Below are positions 1 to 11,365 of a DNA stretch of 64,000 bases, piece after piece. Made by a program: the position numbers and the translations under genes. The first letter of the stretch is position 1. The number at the start of each line of letters is the position of its first letter. The stretch is from the NCBI GenBank assembly GCA_001414485.1, contig LLEY01000053.1, positions 1 to 64,000 on the forward strand, given 5' to 3'. Under the pieces are notes generated by a model, which was not told where the DNA came from, searched no databases, and saw only the letters and a program-made list of their open reading frames with translations. Source of the stretch: Calycina herbarum (Eukaryota > Ascomycota > Leotiomycetes > Helotiales > Pezizellaceae).

Positions 1-790
1 TTAAGCGAATCGCTAAGTAAAATCATATAGCGTCTGAAACTTAGAATTCTAAATACATTTATAGTAATGAAATCAAAGTTTTAATTTTAAAACTTTTGAT
101 TAATAGTTCGTAGAGATATTAAAATGTCAAAATCGCGATTTTAGGTGTGTTTTCAGTTGGCCGGTTCGCTTGTTTGGCCGGTTCGCTATACATGCACGTT
201 AAGAGAAATAAAAAATAAAAACTTACTTATTATACTATTACTACCTTATTTTAAAGCTATTAATACTACTAAATATATCTCTTAAATATACTCTATTAAA
301 AGCTAAGAATATACTTAAAAAGTCTAATAAATCGCTATATAAGAGAATTCTTAACTTTTTAATAAAAAAGATACTCTAGAATACCTCTTCTTTTATAGAA
401 CCTCTCTCTTAATTAATAATAATAAAGCTTACTAATATAAGAGTATCTATAAGTAGTATACTCTTAATCTCTCTAAAAAGTTATTTAAGCTTAAAAGCTG
501 TTAAAAAGCGTTTTAAGATCTTAATCTTATACTCTAATCTATTTTATTATATTAGATAAATTAAGAAAAGCTTTTATAATAAAAGATATCTTTAAAATAG
601 TATTTATAAGAGTATTAGTAGCTCTTATAAGTATAGAAGATAATAGTAATAAAGATATAACTAAAGAGAATAAAGATAAGAATAAGATAGAAGTAGAGTA
701 TAATAATATAATAAAGAAGTTTAATTAAAGGCTCTTATAAATAAGAAGAAAAAGAGAAATAAAGGATGAAATTTAAGATCATTCCTAATT
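1..790. repeat. AT-rich degenerate repeat DNA, probable transposon remnant
   Basis: The stretch from about 190 to 770 is almost pure A/T with very few C residues outside CT, and every frame is broken by TAA/TAG. Upstream, the 12-mer ggccggttcgct occurs twice in direct orientation (159-170 and 176-187), and a perfect 14-bp palindrome AAAATCGCGATTTT lies at 129-142. The abrupt composition change near 780 marks a boundary. Strong C depletion with stop-riddled frames is what repeat-induced point mutation leaves in fungal transposons. I cannot name the element family. Confidence 0.6.
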
Positions 791-866
791 TCAGTCGTTT
801 CTGAAATTTGCTTAGAGAGGGTCGGGTGAAAAAGATGTCGATAGACCGAGCATGTGTACTTTCGTA

Positions 867-1595
867 CTAGTGCTCTTGTCCAATATATCTAGGACGCGAA
901 TACTCCTCCTCTGGTTCTGTATGCGCCCACGTATGTGGTACCTTGAGTGTGTCCTCCATTTCTACTGGTGCCCGAACAATCCAGTCTGAGGCTGAAGTTG
1001 TTCCTTTACCAAATCTCTCATGTGCTGCTTCCTCGTGCTTAACGATCTCAGTCTTCAACATGACGTACAAATCTTCCCACTCCTCCCTGGAGATCTTTAA
1101 TGCTCCAGCTGCAAGTATAAAATCGACTATCTTTGGTCGGAAAGAAAGGGCCACTGCAAGTAGTGTCGTTCTGAGCTCCCTGTGTACATCGACGTCTGCT
1201 CCTGCCACGATTAAGAATTCAACAGCCTTTTCACGATCTTTGCAACCAGCAGTTTCTAGCGGGGTTTGGTACTGGCCACTATGACAATACACGTTTATGA
1301 GAGCACCCGCGATAATCAGAAGCTGCATCATTTCCGTATTTTCGTTGTCAAACGCAGCAACATGTAAAGGCGTACCATACTTTCCCCCTGGGAGATTGAC
1401 ATCTACGCCATGTTGAATCAACAAGCGGACTGCATTTCTACAGCAAGGTCCAATCGATACTGAAGCATATAGAGGAGTCACAAATGTACCTCTCCAGTCT
1501 ACGTCCGCTCCTGCTTCGAGTAAAATTCGGGCAATACGCACATCGTTGCGTTGATAAGCAACCGCTAGCGGCCTGAGTCTACATTGTTTCGTCAT
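867..1595 (-). CDS. Ankyrin-repeat protein fragment
   Basis: A 242-residue frame on the minus strand made of about four to five ankyrin repeats. Visible repeat signatures are ARILLEAGADVDWRG, AVRLLIQHGVDVNLPG with GTPLHVAAFDN, LLIIAGALINVY with TPLETA, and FLIVAGADVDVH. The C-terminal 70 residues are acidic and without repeats. Ankyrin arrays of this kind usually form the C-terminal sensor part of fungal NACHT/STAND proteins, and no nucleotide-binding domain precedes this one. The ATG at 1595 falls inside a repeat, so an upstream part may have been lost. The nearby NACHT pseudogene (3650-4984) is on the same strand but cannot simply be joined, because two plus-strand genes lie between. Function unknown; a truncated relic is as likely as a small ankyrin adaptor. 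Confidence 0.55.
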   Translation of the reverse strand: MTKQCRLRPLAVAYQRNDVRIARILLEAGADVDWRGTFVTPLYASVSIGPCCRNAVRLLIQHGVDVNLPGGKYGTPLHVAAFDNENTEMMQLLIIAGALINVYCHSGQYQTPLETAGCKDREKAVEFLIVAGADVDVHRELRTTLLAVALSFRPKIVDFILAAGALKISREEWEDLYVMLKTEIVKHEEAAHERFGKGTTSASDWIVRAPVEMEDTLKVPHTWAHTEPEEEYSRPRYIGQEH

Positions 1596-1943
1596 TTTCT
1601 GAGTTTGGCCCGGGTCTTATGAACTCTCATAAATTCTTCATGGAAGTTTATCAATTACTAATTATGAACCTGAATCATTGTATATTTTGAGAACATGAAT
1701 AGTGAATTCAAAAAGGCTGTTTATATCGTTCAGATAACAGGCCTACTTTTTGATGTTCTGGCTGAAAATATTTTTCTCAACGAGTGTTTGTGACTTGCTC
1801 TAGCGTATGGCCCGTCGATAACTTGATGATTTAATCAAGAGTTAGAACTGTGACGGACCATCCCACCAAGGTGAGTATCCATCACCAGAAAATGTTTCCA
1901 TCTTCATTCAACAAAGTCATCAAAAGAAATTCCCATCATCACC
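1596..1943. other. Intergenic, nothing recognised
   Basis: AT-rich spacer between two divergently read units. It would hold the promoters of both, but no distinct motif is seen. Confidence 0.4.
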
Positions 1944-2710
1944 ATGTTTCTTTCTACATTCTTCAATCGTCTAGGACGCGCATTTTCGGCCGGGGTTCGA
2001 GAGTTCCAAAACGAGGAGGACATTGACCCTTGCCCCGACATTCGCTCTTTCAAGAATTGGGATCTGGAATCCAAAGTTAGGGCATTAGAAATGAAGCGAG
2101 ACCGAAGTGTTATACCAGAAGAAGGAATTGAGGGGCGTGATAAATGGTTGAAAGAGGTATGTCCTGGTTACTGCCTGGTCAAGCTTATCCCCCCTCCCGT
2201 CACCTCCCCAAAAAATAACGTACTAAAAACGTGACGTGCCAGAACTTCCAAATAAATGTGGCAGAGAGAGTAATCGCAGCCTTGAACTCAGCCGACACCG
2301 ACGATGGCTGTTTCAACTCCCTCGATGCGCTCTTGACACTTAATAAACCTGTGCCTCCTGAAAACATGGATTTAGGCCGGCGACTCACGGAAGAGGAAAT
2401 TAAAGGAAATTACTGGACCAAGATGGAGGAGAAGTTGGTCAAGAGAGTCGGAAAGGACGGGGGAGACTTAAATTGGAAATTACGAAAGGAGTATGGAGAG
2501 CAGAGGATGACTATGTATGCTAGGGCGGAGGGATATTGTTGCATGTTTAAATATGAGGACTGGCTACTTCACCAGGTTATTGTTCCGGAGAAGTGGCATT
2601 GTTGCGAGAAGGGAGAACCCGCGGAGTGGGAATTGACATGGATGAAGGATCAGGTTGAGAGTGCTCGTGAGTACCGGAGGTCGGAACGGATTCTAGACTT
2701 TGAAGAGTAG
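1944..2710 (+). CDS. Hypothetical protein, two exons
   Basis: Exon 1 is 1944-2156 (71 codons) and exon 2 is 2243-2710. The intron begins GTATGT at 2157, has the branch-like TACTAAAAAC at 2221 and ends CCAG at 2242. Splicing joins two frames in phase 0 and gives 226 residues. The N-terminus (MFLSTFFNRLGRAFSAG) is mildly hydrophobic and amphipathic; the rest is soluble, rich in Lys, Glu, Arg and Trp, with a pair of cysteines in EGYCCMFKYEDW and another in WHCCEKGEP. No signal peptide, membrane span or known domain is visible. I do not recognise the family. The clean intron and lack of stops argue that it is a real gene, in contrast with its damaged neighbours on both sides. Confidence 0.65.
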
Positions 2711-2841
2711 ATAGAGTAGGAACGACTTGAGATGTAGAATCTTTTTTTGAAATAATCTCCTTCCGCGAGTGGGAATTTTTGCGGAACCCGGAACCCCAAC
2801 GAAATCATAACCACCATTACCTTCGCTCCAAACCAGAAAGC

Positions 2842-3661
2842 ATGGCGTCAAGTCAGGAGGTGATGTGGCGGGATGTTAGGAAGAAGAGTCGGGAAGTATG
2901 TACTTACGTATATTCCAAAGAATGTAATTTGGAAGTAATACGTTTTTAATTATAGCTCCTTGTGAAGGATTAGGATCCCGATGAAATCGACGACTTTGCA
3001 AACAGATTATGTACAACGATGCAAGCAAACAACACCAAAAAGAATTTATTTGAGTTGAGTGGGAAGGAACTGGACTAATTTTGTGGCGAGGAGAGATTCT
3101 ATCACACGTTGGCAAAGGGGATTAGAAATAAGGTACATGAGATTCTATGATCTTATCTATTAGTTCACATCAGTTTACTAAACAAATGTTTCTAACTTTG
3201 ATATAGCAATTCCACCACACTATGGAAGTAATCGAAGAAGAGCTTGAAAAAGAGAAGGAAGGCAACTTGGAGAATGCTACTAAAAAATGTGGTGCTAAAA
3301 AGAAGTAAGTAATTTTTTGATTAACATGATTTCACTTACTAACCGTTTGATATAGATATAACTGGTTTGAGTGCTTTCTTTGCTGTAACCTAGCCGCACT
3401 AGGTGTAGCTGGGGTTATAGCCAGTCTTGTGAGTTTTTTAAAACAAAATAAAATATAGTCAAGGCTGATTTGTTAAAGGTTGAAGGGGGCACCTTCAAGA
3501 ATGAGAAATGCCATTGGGCTTGGTTGTTTGTTGGGGTTGTAGTTGCAGGGGTGTTGCATGGGCTTGCATTCTGGTACCAAGGAGGCTTCGCAGTTATGGC
3601 AGTGCTCAACAACAGCAAGGAGATGAAGGAGTGGAAGCATGAACATGGCTTAGGTGTATGA
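2842..3661 (+). pseudogene. Small two-helix membrane protein gene interrupted by an in-frame TAA
   Basis: Five exons can be read: 2842-2895, 2974-3132, 3207-3304, 3356-3428 and 3479-3661. Junction phases all agree, and introns 2 and 3 carry ideal signals (CTAAC before atatag; TACTAAC before tatag). The C-terminal half has two hydrophobic helices, around FLCCNLAALGVAGVIASL and WLFVGVVVAGVLHGLAF, then a basic tail. A TAA at 3076-3078 interrupts exon 2 (after FELSGKELD), and using the stronger acceptor at 2955 would add a TAG at 2971-2973. I found no GT-AG intron that removes the TAA without creating another stop. Either the gene is recently dead, or translation starts downstream (an ATG at 3222 keeps the membrane half). 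Family not recognised. It overlaps the convergent NACHT pseudogene by 12 nt. Confidence 0.5.
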
Positions 3662-4984
3662 GAGCCGAAATGACTTCGTGGATTTTGGTAGCTTTTGGGG
3701 AGGGTTGTTTTGATTTTGATTGTTGCTATTTGTCAAAGCTCTCGAGCAATGTGAACGAAAGTGCAAAGACTCAAGCTGGATGCATTCCAGAAGGTCATTT
3801 CTGCCCTTTCCATCGCTGGACTTGGGGAATTCATCAGGTGCATCTAAAACAATGTAAACATCATCAAAGCCTTGCATGACTTCTTCGAGCATTGCCATTA
3901 TGCTTTTCATGGATGGTTTCTGCTGACCATGTTTCGCTCGCTCATATTCTGTCCGAATGTTGTAGGGGGTATCACGTCTGTTGCTGAATACATCGGCAAT
4001 AATCGAGCAAAGACAGTAGTGTAGTTTCTACTTCTCGGAATCCGCAAAACTGAGGTTCCAGTAGGTGACAACTGAGTATGGTTCATTGCATCGCTCCTGG
4101 GCGTAGTTGATTGCCTTGGAGCTGCTTGGCGGTCAACATGTATTCCCGTAAAAAAGAAAGTTAAGAAAAGGCGACGGCATGATTTCACTAACCATAAAAT
4201 TGATTTTCCAACACCAGCTTTATAATTCCATCAGCGAGCATATTGTGATGCGGAAGATGAACTCACCACCGCCATTTATCCACATGAATTGTCTCCAGTA
4301 AGTCAGTTTTTAAACTCGTCCGACTGAGTTTCTTCATGTTCCTCCCGAGCAGCGTTGTGTTCTTTGGAAGGATCTGGAACCCCACAAGACAACCATTTAA
4401 TGATTCGATGTCGTTCCGCGTCTTCAAGGGCTCCCTTGATTTCGGTTCTTATGTCTAGACAAATATCAAACTGCTCGGAATGAAGATTTCTGTGGTAGTT
4501 AGAAAAGCTGGAGGGAAGTTCTGAATCTGTTGGCAGCAAGCCATTCAAAAACAGTTTCCAGGACGTGGCAGAATGGGGGCCTACAGGTTCTCAAACCCAA
4601 TTTCCAGACCAAGGCTAGATTTTGCTCTCTCAATCGTGACCAACGCTTCTCCACATACTTTTTGTCGAGCGGCCATTTCAAAGATTGGTATACCCCATCA
4701 CGCCTCCGCTGATCCTTTGGAAGCACGACCAATTGTTTCAATAGGTGCTCAAATTCTTCCGCCGCCTGGCTGAGAGGCCCAGATGCGTCTTGGAATCGTG
4801 TTGTATTGAGTTTGAGATTTCGGATCTCGTCCAAAAGGGACTTCAAGCTTTGAACCGTCCCATACAACTTTCGGATGTCTTCTCTGGCATCGCGTACATC
4901 GTCGTGATAGTCTTTCAGCGCCTTGCCGATTTTGGCAGCGATATCGACCAAGGCAATAATCGTACCTGCTGCGCTGTTATCCAT
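3650..4984 (-). pseudogene. NACHT-domain (NLR-like STAND) pseudogene
   Basis: The ATG at 4984 opens a typical fungal STAND N-terminal domain (MDNSAAGTIIALVDIAAKI, KALKDYHDDVRDAREDI, SLLDEIRNLKL). Further on, HRIIKWLSCGVPDPSKEHN matches the linker before NACHT domains. FMWINGG, then a GTGAGT...AAAG intron, then AGVGKSIL rebuild the P-loop (codons near 4201-4218 and 4265-4280). LLEEV-type sequence with DDVYIVLDAPDE near 3850 is Walker B. Damage: TGA at 4303-4305 where Trp is expected after EFKN, a one-base shift before the P-loop, and a TAG at 4028-4030 after SFADSEK. The frame ends shortly after Walker B, so the rest of NACHT and any ankyrin/WD repeats are missing. When intact, such proteins act in nonself recognition and programmed cell death. 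The reading is supported by family motifs; the exact exon joins near 4500 are not resolved. Confidence 0.75.
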
Positions 4985-5774
4985 GATTTTGACTAGGGCA
5001 AGGGAAAATGCTGTATGTAGGATAATGGCAGGAGCCCGAAGAATGAAAAGGAAAGTAAAGCAACCGGCGCTATGAAGACAAAAACGCAACTAAAAGAGAG
5101 GAGAGAAAGTCGAGGTGGTTGAACGACGCATGCATCTTTCCTCAGGAAGGGTGTTACAAACTTCATTGACAGCTTGTGGAAATGACTTGTGTCACCCATT
5201 TTTGCGCTTGAATATATAGATAGCGGGCTTGAAATGATGGAGTAAACTTCTGGATCCGCCAGGAAATGGCGATAGAGGCGATAGAGGAGGCCTTGAAATG
5301 AGAACGACGAGCAAAAGCAAGGAGAGATACCAGAAGACGAGGTAATTGATAGCGAAGAGGCCACAGAAAGGAAAGAGGGAGGTGTGCTGATCGTGACATG
5401 CGCATATGCATTCCTCAATTACTCGACATTACTCGACATTACTCGACATTACTCTGAGTAACTGTAACTAGAGTTGAGTAGAGTGGGGTGGCAACTTCAG
5501 AGCAGTGCCCAAAGAATATACTCTACTCTATCCAGTCAATCGACTGCCATATAAAGATGCTGGGACTAACGTTAGTGGGGTTTTTAGAGGCTTCAAGCAA
5601 ACTAGCGGTTTTTCTGTAAACTGCGCTAACCCATTTTGGAGTTAGAAGTGGGGCCGGCGAGCAGAGGGGCATTGTCGCAGCCTTGCGAAGGGAATTCAAG
5701 GGCTCAACAACCTCATCGCAGCCTTGAGTTTACACTTCAATTCTCAATTATACAACCCCTTCTCCGTTGCAATC
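4985..5774. other. Intergenic between NACHT pseudogene and pICln-like gene
   Basis: Divergent promoter-sized spacer. It contains a short tandem repeat (annotated separately) and pyrimidine-rich tracts. Minus-strand open frames at 4993-5418 have no domain, show low-complexity Ser/Leu composition and are not called. Confidence 0.5.
5418..5455. repeat. Short tandem repeat, 10-bp unit
   Basis: The decamer actcgacatt is repeated three times exactly (5421-5450), flanked by a partial copy on each side (att before, actc after). It lies in the spacer upstream of two divergent genes. It may be a simple satellite or a clustered binding site; nothing further is visible. Confidence 0.8.
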
Positions 5775-6769
5775 ATGCCTCCCAGTACAATTCATTCTCC
5801 GCCGGCTCTCGATAGCTTCACTTCGCTCGCCGACCACCAGACGCAAACGCCCGCGACCTTCTTTGGTGCAAAGCCCGTCCTACATTACCATGCCACAGGC
5901 GCTCGTGCTGTTGCGCAAAAGCATTTGGTCTCGAAACTGCCTGTTTTCGCTCAGGATGGGGGGAGCAATGGCGATGCTACATCGAACACCGAAGCAGAGA
6001 CCGGAGCCTCTGCCAGCGACACGGCTGTGGAATCGATAGACGTATTTGCAAGCTCAGAGTACGTCGCATTCAGTTCCTTTATCGTCCACTCGGGAGGCAT
6101 CCGCTGATATTTTACGACCGCAGAAGTCTGACCTTGTTCAATCCAGCCACTTCGACTGGCTTTGCCATCCCATACCCAAACATATCCTTACACGCCATAC
6201 AGCGTTTAGACGACCCCTCCAATGCCGGACTGCAGATCCAAGGCCTTTACATGCAATTGGAATTGTCTGACCCAGGTGCCGCCATGGGCGAGGACGAAGA
6301 TATGGACATAATGGAACTCACGTTGATCCCCCCTCCACCGTCAGCCTCAGAGTCTGGCTCCCCGGCCATACAATCCCTTTTTGAGGCAGTTTCAAATTGT
6401 TCAAATTTGCACCCAGATCCCGGATTTCAAGACGACGAAGAAATGGGCGAGGGTGACGGTGACAGTCGGATAGTCTTCGAAGGCAATATCGGGTATGAGG
6501 GTATCAGTGGGCTGCCAGGCGTGCAGAGAGGCGCGGTTGATGGTGGGCTCCCGCCGCCTTTTCCTGGAAGCGGTGGCTGGATTACGGCCGAAAACGTATC
6601 AGAATATTTTGATGCGGATGGGAATTGGATAGGTGAAGAAGAAAATGGGCCAACTTTAGGAGAGGGTGCCGGTCGAGTGCGACCACGGGACGAGGTTGAT
6701 GGCAATGGCATCAATGGTCATGGCGAGACAGATTCCGAGGATAACAAGCGGGCCAGAACCGATGGATGA
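5775..6769 (+). CDS. pICln-like protein (regulator of volume decrease / methylosome subunit family)
   Basis: Exons 5775-6058 and 6124-6769 give 309 residues. The intron (GTACGT...CTGAT...CGCAG) restores VFASSESLTLFNPATSTGF, which runs into AIPYPNISLHAIQRL. That is the hallmark of the ICln/Lot5 PH-like fold, where a short strand is followed by a serine-rich turn and the SLHAIQR motif. The second half is acidic and low in complexity (EDEDMDIMEL, DDEEMGEGDGDS), as in animal pICln. A basic patch with KRARTDG closes the protein. Animal pICln chaperones Sm proteins for snRNP assembly with PRMT5; fungal members are less studied, and cytoplasmic/nuclear action is inferred. The ATG at 5775 is the first in frame and follows a pyrimidine-rich leader. 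Length and domain order fit the family; high confidence in family, moderate in role. Confidence 0.85.
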
Positions 6770-7844
6770 ATTTGACCACCATCATTTTTCATCCCGCACG
6801 CGAACGGGGGTTGAGGAGGGGAAAGCTGGGGAGCTGATTCGAGGCTTGACGTATTATTGGCTAAAAGGGGCTGATGACAGCTATGCCCACATTCTCGGTC
6901 AACCACTTCGTCGGATCCATTGTTGCACGGGAAGCGGTGATTGAGGATGTGATATTGGACGACTTGGTGTCCTCTAATGGATTGGAGCCCAAGAAATGAG
7001 GTTTGTCAACCTGTGTGCTTGGAATTGGAAGGATTTATCGAGTCTTCGGTAACAACCTACCAGGTCACGGAATATCTCCATTTTCCTCTGGCTCTTTTCC
7101 CAAATACCCCCTAGCAATCACGTTGGTTCATGCCTTCTTGTCAAGTGCTCATTGCGTTGAACTGTGCCTTTCCGCGTGCTGCTGCTGCATTTTCTATTTT
7201 TTCTTGCTCACGTCCTTTTGAGCATGGTTGTGATAACACCCCAGAATGACGGGAGGCGGCACGTGAAGCCCCTGCTCTTCCCCGCCTCCCCTGTGTTTCG
7301 TTATCAAGTTAGATATGCACAGCCTCTATGATGTCGAAAGCTCCTATCAAAATTAGATACAGACGCCTGGCTGCATTCTCCCTGTTATATCTCCCTGCTA
7401 TCCCATGTTACCCCCTTGTTCATTAGTTTTCCAAAGTGGGTGACTGCCCCCTGCTAGTTCTCTTTTTCTTCCTGTATCTTCACGGCACAGCTTCTCGATG
7501 CAAGGCCAGACAATCAGCGGGCTCATCAGCGATCTCTCACTCGCTGGAATTGCCACGAGGGATCAATTGATGGGCGGGCTCTTCCCGAGACCGCGCACGT
7601 TCAGCTCCATCACCAGCTGGGCGCGACCGTTGTGGACAAGAGGTTCCCAGAGCCAATATTGTCTGACCTGATGTGCAGACTCCATAATTAACAAAATCGC
7701 GGGTTATTGAGCTTGAACGCCAAATAAAGGTGGTGGTACGCAACAGCGCGATGCTTTCACTTCTAACTTTGGCCCTCTGTTGGTGATCACGACCCCTCTA
7801 AATCGCCTCACACCCGCTGATGTTGAGGTAATTGTGCCACAACC
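6770..7844. other. Intergenic spacer of about 1.1 kb
   Basis: Holds the 3' region of the pICln-like gene and the promoter of the OPT transporter. Pyrimidine-rich segments occur near 7140-7220 and 7380-7480. Open frames here (for example 7003-7221) have no coding character beyond a Cys/Leu-rich run and are not called. Confidence 0.45.
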
Positions 7845-10568
7845 ATGTCAGGAACCTCAGAGGAACGACCGAGTGGGCTTTACAGCCACGAGATTCAGTC
7901 GTCGGATTCAACTAAACTTGGTTCCAGCTCCAATGTTTCGCAACGAACAACGCTTGGTGACGATGGAAGTTCTGGACGAATACCTACCCCGGACCCAAAG
8001 AGCGAAAAAGACATCACAGTAACCTTTGTTGATGAAAAGGGCGAAGAAGTTGACGAGGAGGTGGTACCAGACGATGATCCGTTACTTCGCGATATTCCAT
8101 GGCAGGTCCGACGTGTGATTAGCCTGGACGATGATCCGAATACTCCAGTGATAACCTTCCGGTATTTTTTCCTAACTTTGCTATTCATCGCCCCGGGAGC
8201 TTTTTTGGTTCAGCTCAACCAGTTCCGTACCACCTTCGCCCCGTACTCGATATTCTTCGTCCAGATCGCCTCGAATTATCTTGGGGATTGGATGGCTAGA
8301 TATCTTCCAGCTTGGGAAATAAGGTTACCGTTTACAAAGAAGAGCTTCAATCTTAATCCCGGTCCATTTAGTGCAAAAGAGCATACCATGGTCACCATTT
8401 CAGCGAGTAGCGGTGCAACTTACAACATGGCATTCGTCCCCATTTCGATGGCCGAATTATTTTTCGGTACACGGATTCATGCTGGGGTTGCCCTTTCTTT
8501 CATGTGGGCGGTGGTCATATTGGGGTATGGATATGCAGCAATTGCACGACAGTTCTTGATTCACGATCCACAGTATCCATGGTATGCCTTCCCCTTTAGC
8601 CTACGTTAACTTTTTGCTAACAGTTTCAGGTATCAAGCGTAAGCTTTCTACATTCAATATGCCGTACTTTGCAGGCTAATGAATTCTCTGTAGACTTTGT
8701 CAAACCGCTCTCTTCGAAACCCAAAAGCGACAGCGCCAATCCCCCTCTCCTGTCTCGAGACGGCAGATGTTAGTTTTCTTCTTGGTGCTAGGTGGGGTGG
8801 CACTTTGGCAATTCCTACCGGAATTTGTGTTTCCATTCTTGCAGTCTCTTTCGATTCTTTGCTGGGTCGCTCCCCATAACAAAACTTTGAATTTTATAGG
8901 TGGGGGTTTGGGTGGATTGGGATTTCTCAACCTTTCCCTTGATTGGTCCAATATCAGTACCTTTGGCGATATGGGCAGCTTGTTTTTGACTCCATGGTGG
9001 ACTCAAGTAATTGTGATGGCTGCTTTCGTCGTCAACTGCTGGATTATGCTGCCTCTGGCGAAATGGCGTGGTGTGGGAGGCTGGAATAAACATCTGATGT
9101 CCAATCGACTTTATACTGGTAAGTGAGAATTGTCTTGCAAGAGAAAATATCTAACATGTTGCAGTAAATGGGACGAGATACCCAATTGACCAAATCATGA
9201 CTTCGCAACCAAGCCTCAACGAAACAGCATATGCTCAACTCGGACCCCTCTATATGAGCACACAACTACGATGGGGCATGTTTTTTGACTTTGCATCATA
9301 TGCCTCGGCCATGGTATGGATGGTGATATTTGGTTACCCGGCTATCAAATCCGCCTGGCTAAAGTACAAGGACCGCCGCTCAAACAACGGAAGCAAGAAA
9401 GACATCAGCGAACAGTATTTCGATCAACTTAATGTTATTATGCGAAATTATAAAGAGGTTCCTTTGAGTTGGTATATCGCCCTGATTGGGATTGCATTCC
9501 TCATCATCATGACAGTCGTGTCAAGAACAAATCTCTATATACCCTGGTGGACAGTGTTGGTGGCTATGGGTACTGGCGCTGTTGTGGTTGTGGTATGTTG
9601 ACTCATCGTTCACGTCAAAAGCCCCGAAATGCTAACACAACTTCCAGCCTCTCGGGTGGTTGTACGCTATGTCCAATTTCCAACTTGTTAGTTGCTCCGC
9701 CCTTCAAATGAGATAAAAGGACAACATTTACTGACTACTATCAGCCCATCGGAACCACAAATGAACTTCTTTACGGCTTAATGGTCAACTCTGTTGACGG
9801 TTACAAGCACCCTGTTGGCGCATTTGTTTATAGTACTATTGCGGGTGATGCATGGTATCGTGCTCAGATTATGCTTCAGGATCAAAAGATTGGACACTAC
9901 ATGCATATACCTCCACGCGCGGTTTTCTTCTCGCAAGTTTTCGGTTCCATGATTGGAGTGCCAATAAATTATGGTGTGGTCCGATGGGTATTGAACACGA
10001 AATTCGACTATGTTTCGGGAAAGTTAGTAGATCCCGCGAGGCAATGGACAGGGCAGAGTCTCAGATCTTCATTGACTGTTGGATGTCAATATGTATTACT
10101 TGTATGTCTCCACCCAAAGCTATTGTTTCCTCCGCTAACATCACCAAGGGCCCAATCCGTCTTTTCAAAGGAGAACTCTATAAAGTAATACCCTACGGAT
10201 TCGTCGTCGGCGCCTTGACGCCGATTGTATTATTTACCCTCCATCGCTTCTTTCCCCGAGCGAAATTCAACTTGTGGAACAGCACCATATTCTTCTGCAC
10301 ACTTAGTACCTGGTGGGGTAATATGACAGCAGGAACGACATCTAGTATCATTGGAGGATTTGTAGTCATGTACTGGGCGTATCGACATCATTACGAGTTA
10401 TGGGCACGATATAATTATATTTTGGCTGCAGCTTTTGATGCGGGGTTTAATTTGAATCTCCTGATTCTGTTTTTGGCTTTTGGTGCGGGGAGTTATATCA
10501 AGATGCCGCATTGGTGGGGGAATAACAAGGATAGTATTGAGAGGTGTTTTGCTATGCCTGAGGATTAG
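7845..10568 (+). CDS. OPT-family oligopeptide transporter
   Basis: Seven exons (7845-8581, 8630-8638, 8694-9118, 9165-9592, 9648-9686, 9745-10101, 10149-10568) give 804 residues with every junction in phase. Family signatures are plain: FNLNPGPFSAKEH, PWYQALCQTALFET, SLDWSNIS, PIGTTNELLYG, HIPPRAVFFSQVFG and the C-terminal GNMTAGTTSS. About 14-16 hydrophobic helices follow a soluble, acidic N-terminus of about 95 residues. OPT proteins are proton-coupled importers of tetra-/pentapeptides, glutathione or metal-chelate peptides at the plasma membrane; substrate cannot be told here. Exon 2 is only nine bases (G TAT CAA GC, encoding part of WYQA) between introns of 48 and 55 nt; without it the conserved motif is lost. 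Exon 5 is 39 nt. No damage seen. Confidence 0.93.
8630..8638 (+). other. 9-nt microexon of the OPT transporter gene
   Basis: Flanked by acceptor TTTCAG (branch GCTAAC at 8616) and donor GTAAGC. It contributes the end of Trp, then Tyr-Gln and the start of Ala in the family motif PWYQALCQ. Leaving it out keeps frame but deletes three conserved residues. Confidence 0.8.
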
Positions 10569-11365
10569 AAGGGACGGCCGGGTTGTTTTTTGAGGGTTCT
10601 TTAGCGTTGGTTAAATGGAGTTTTCTTTTTTGGGAGGGGGATATTGATTTGATACCTAGGGATTGGGAGTTTTGGGGTTTGGATGAGCGGGAGTCGAGAG
10701 GGGTTGGCTATGGAAAATTGAGGGGTTTACATTTCATTGTCGCATCTTATTTATGCGATGTAATTTGTAACTGTTTATTATTATGAGAAGGATATGATTT
10801 TCATCAGCCCTGTAGCATTGCTTACTGGTGTGGTAGCACATTTATATTGATACACTCGATTCGGCTTTTCCGGGTCCCCCTTGGTGGGTCACATTTCAGC
10901 TGAACAACCCCCACCAAACTCCAGCGCCTTTCTTACCTCGACCCCTCACTCAGATCCCATGTAGGGCACCGCCAGCCTGCCAACCCAACCAACTTCTTCC
11001 CAATAGCACAGCGCAGGGGCTGGACTAAACACCGGATTTCCTTTTACTGCCGCAGAAACCTGGAACCGCCTGATCGAACGGTAACAAAAGGATGCCAAGC
11101 TGTCGCACCATCAGCTCTCCACACAGCTCATCAGCGTCACAGGCGTCTTATAAGCTGAGCTGAGCTTCACTTTCTTTACAACATCTCTTTGATTCACAGT
11201 GAATCGTACATTTAGTGTCATATATTTCTCTCCAGTCATCCTCTGCGAGGTTGAAGTTCTCTGTTATTCACATCTCAATATTTCTTATCGCTACCCTTGT
11301 TTATTGCCCCGCTTGAGCTTCCCACCTTCCAACAGTCTCGTTTGCTTTTAGCTACCAATTTCACG
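10569..11365. other. Intergenic, promoter region of phospholipase D gene
   Basis: CT-rich blocks (10870-11010, 11280-11340) precede the start codon, and TATAAG occurs at about 11150. The 67-codon frame at 10583-10786 is G/T-rich 3' sequence without domain and is not called. Confidence 0.5.

Noticed and set aside
4993..5418. Minus-strand frames upstream of the NACHT pseudogene
   Set aside because: Low-complexity Ser/Leu/Phe runs from pyrimidine-rich DNA, no motif or intron support.
10583..10786. 67-codon frame after the OPT gene
   Set aside because: GT-rich 3' sequence read as Gly/Trp/Leu; no domain, no transcript signal.
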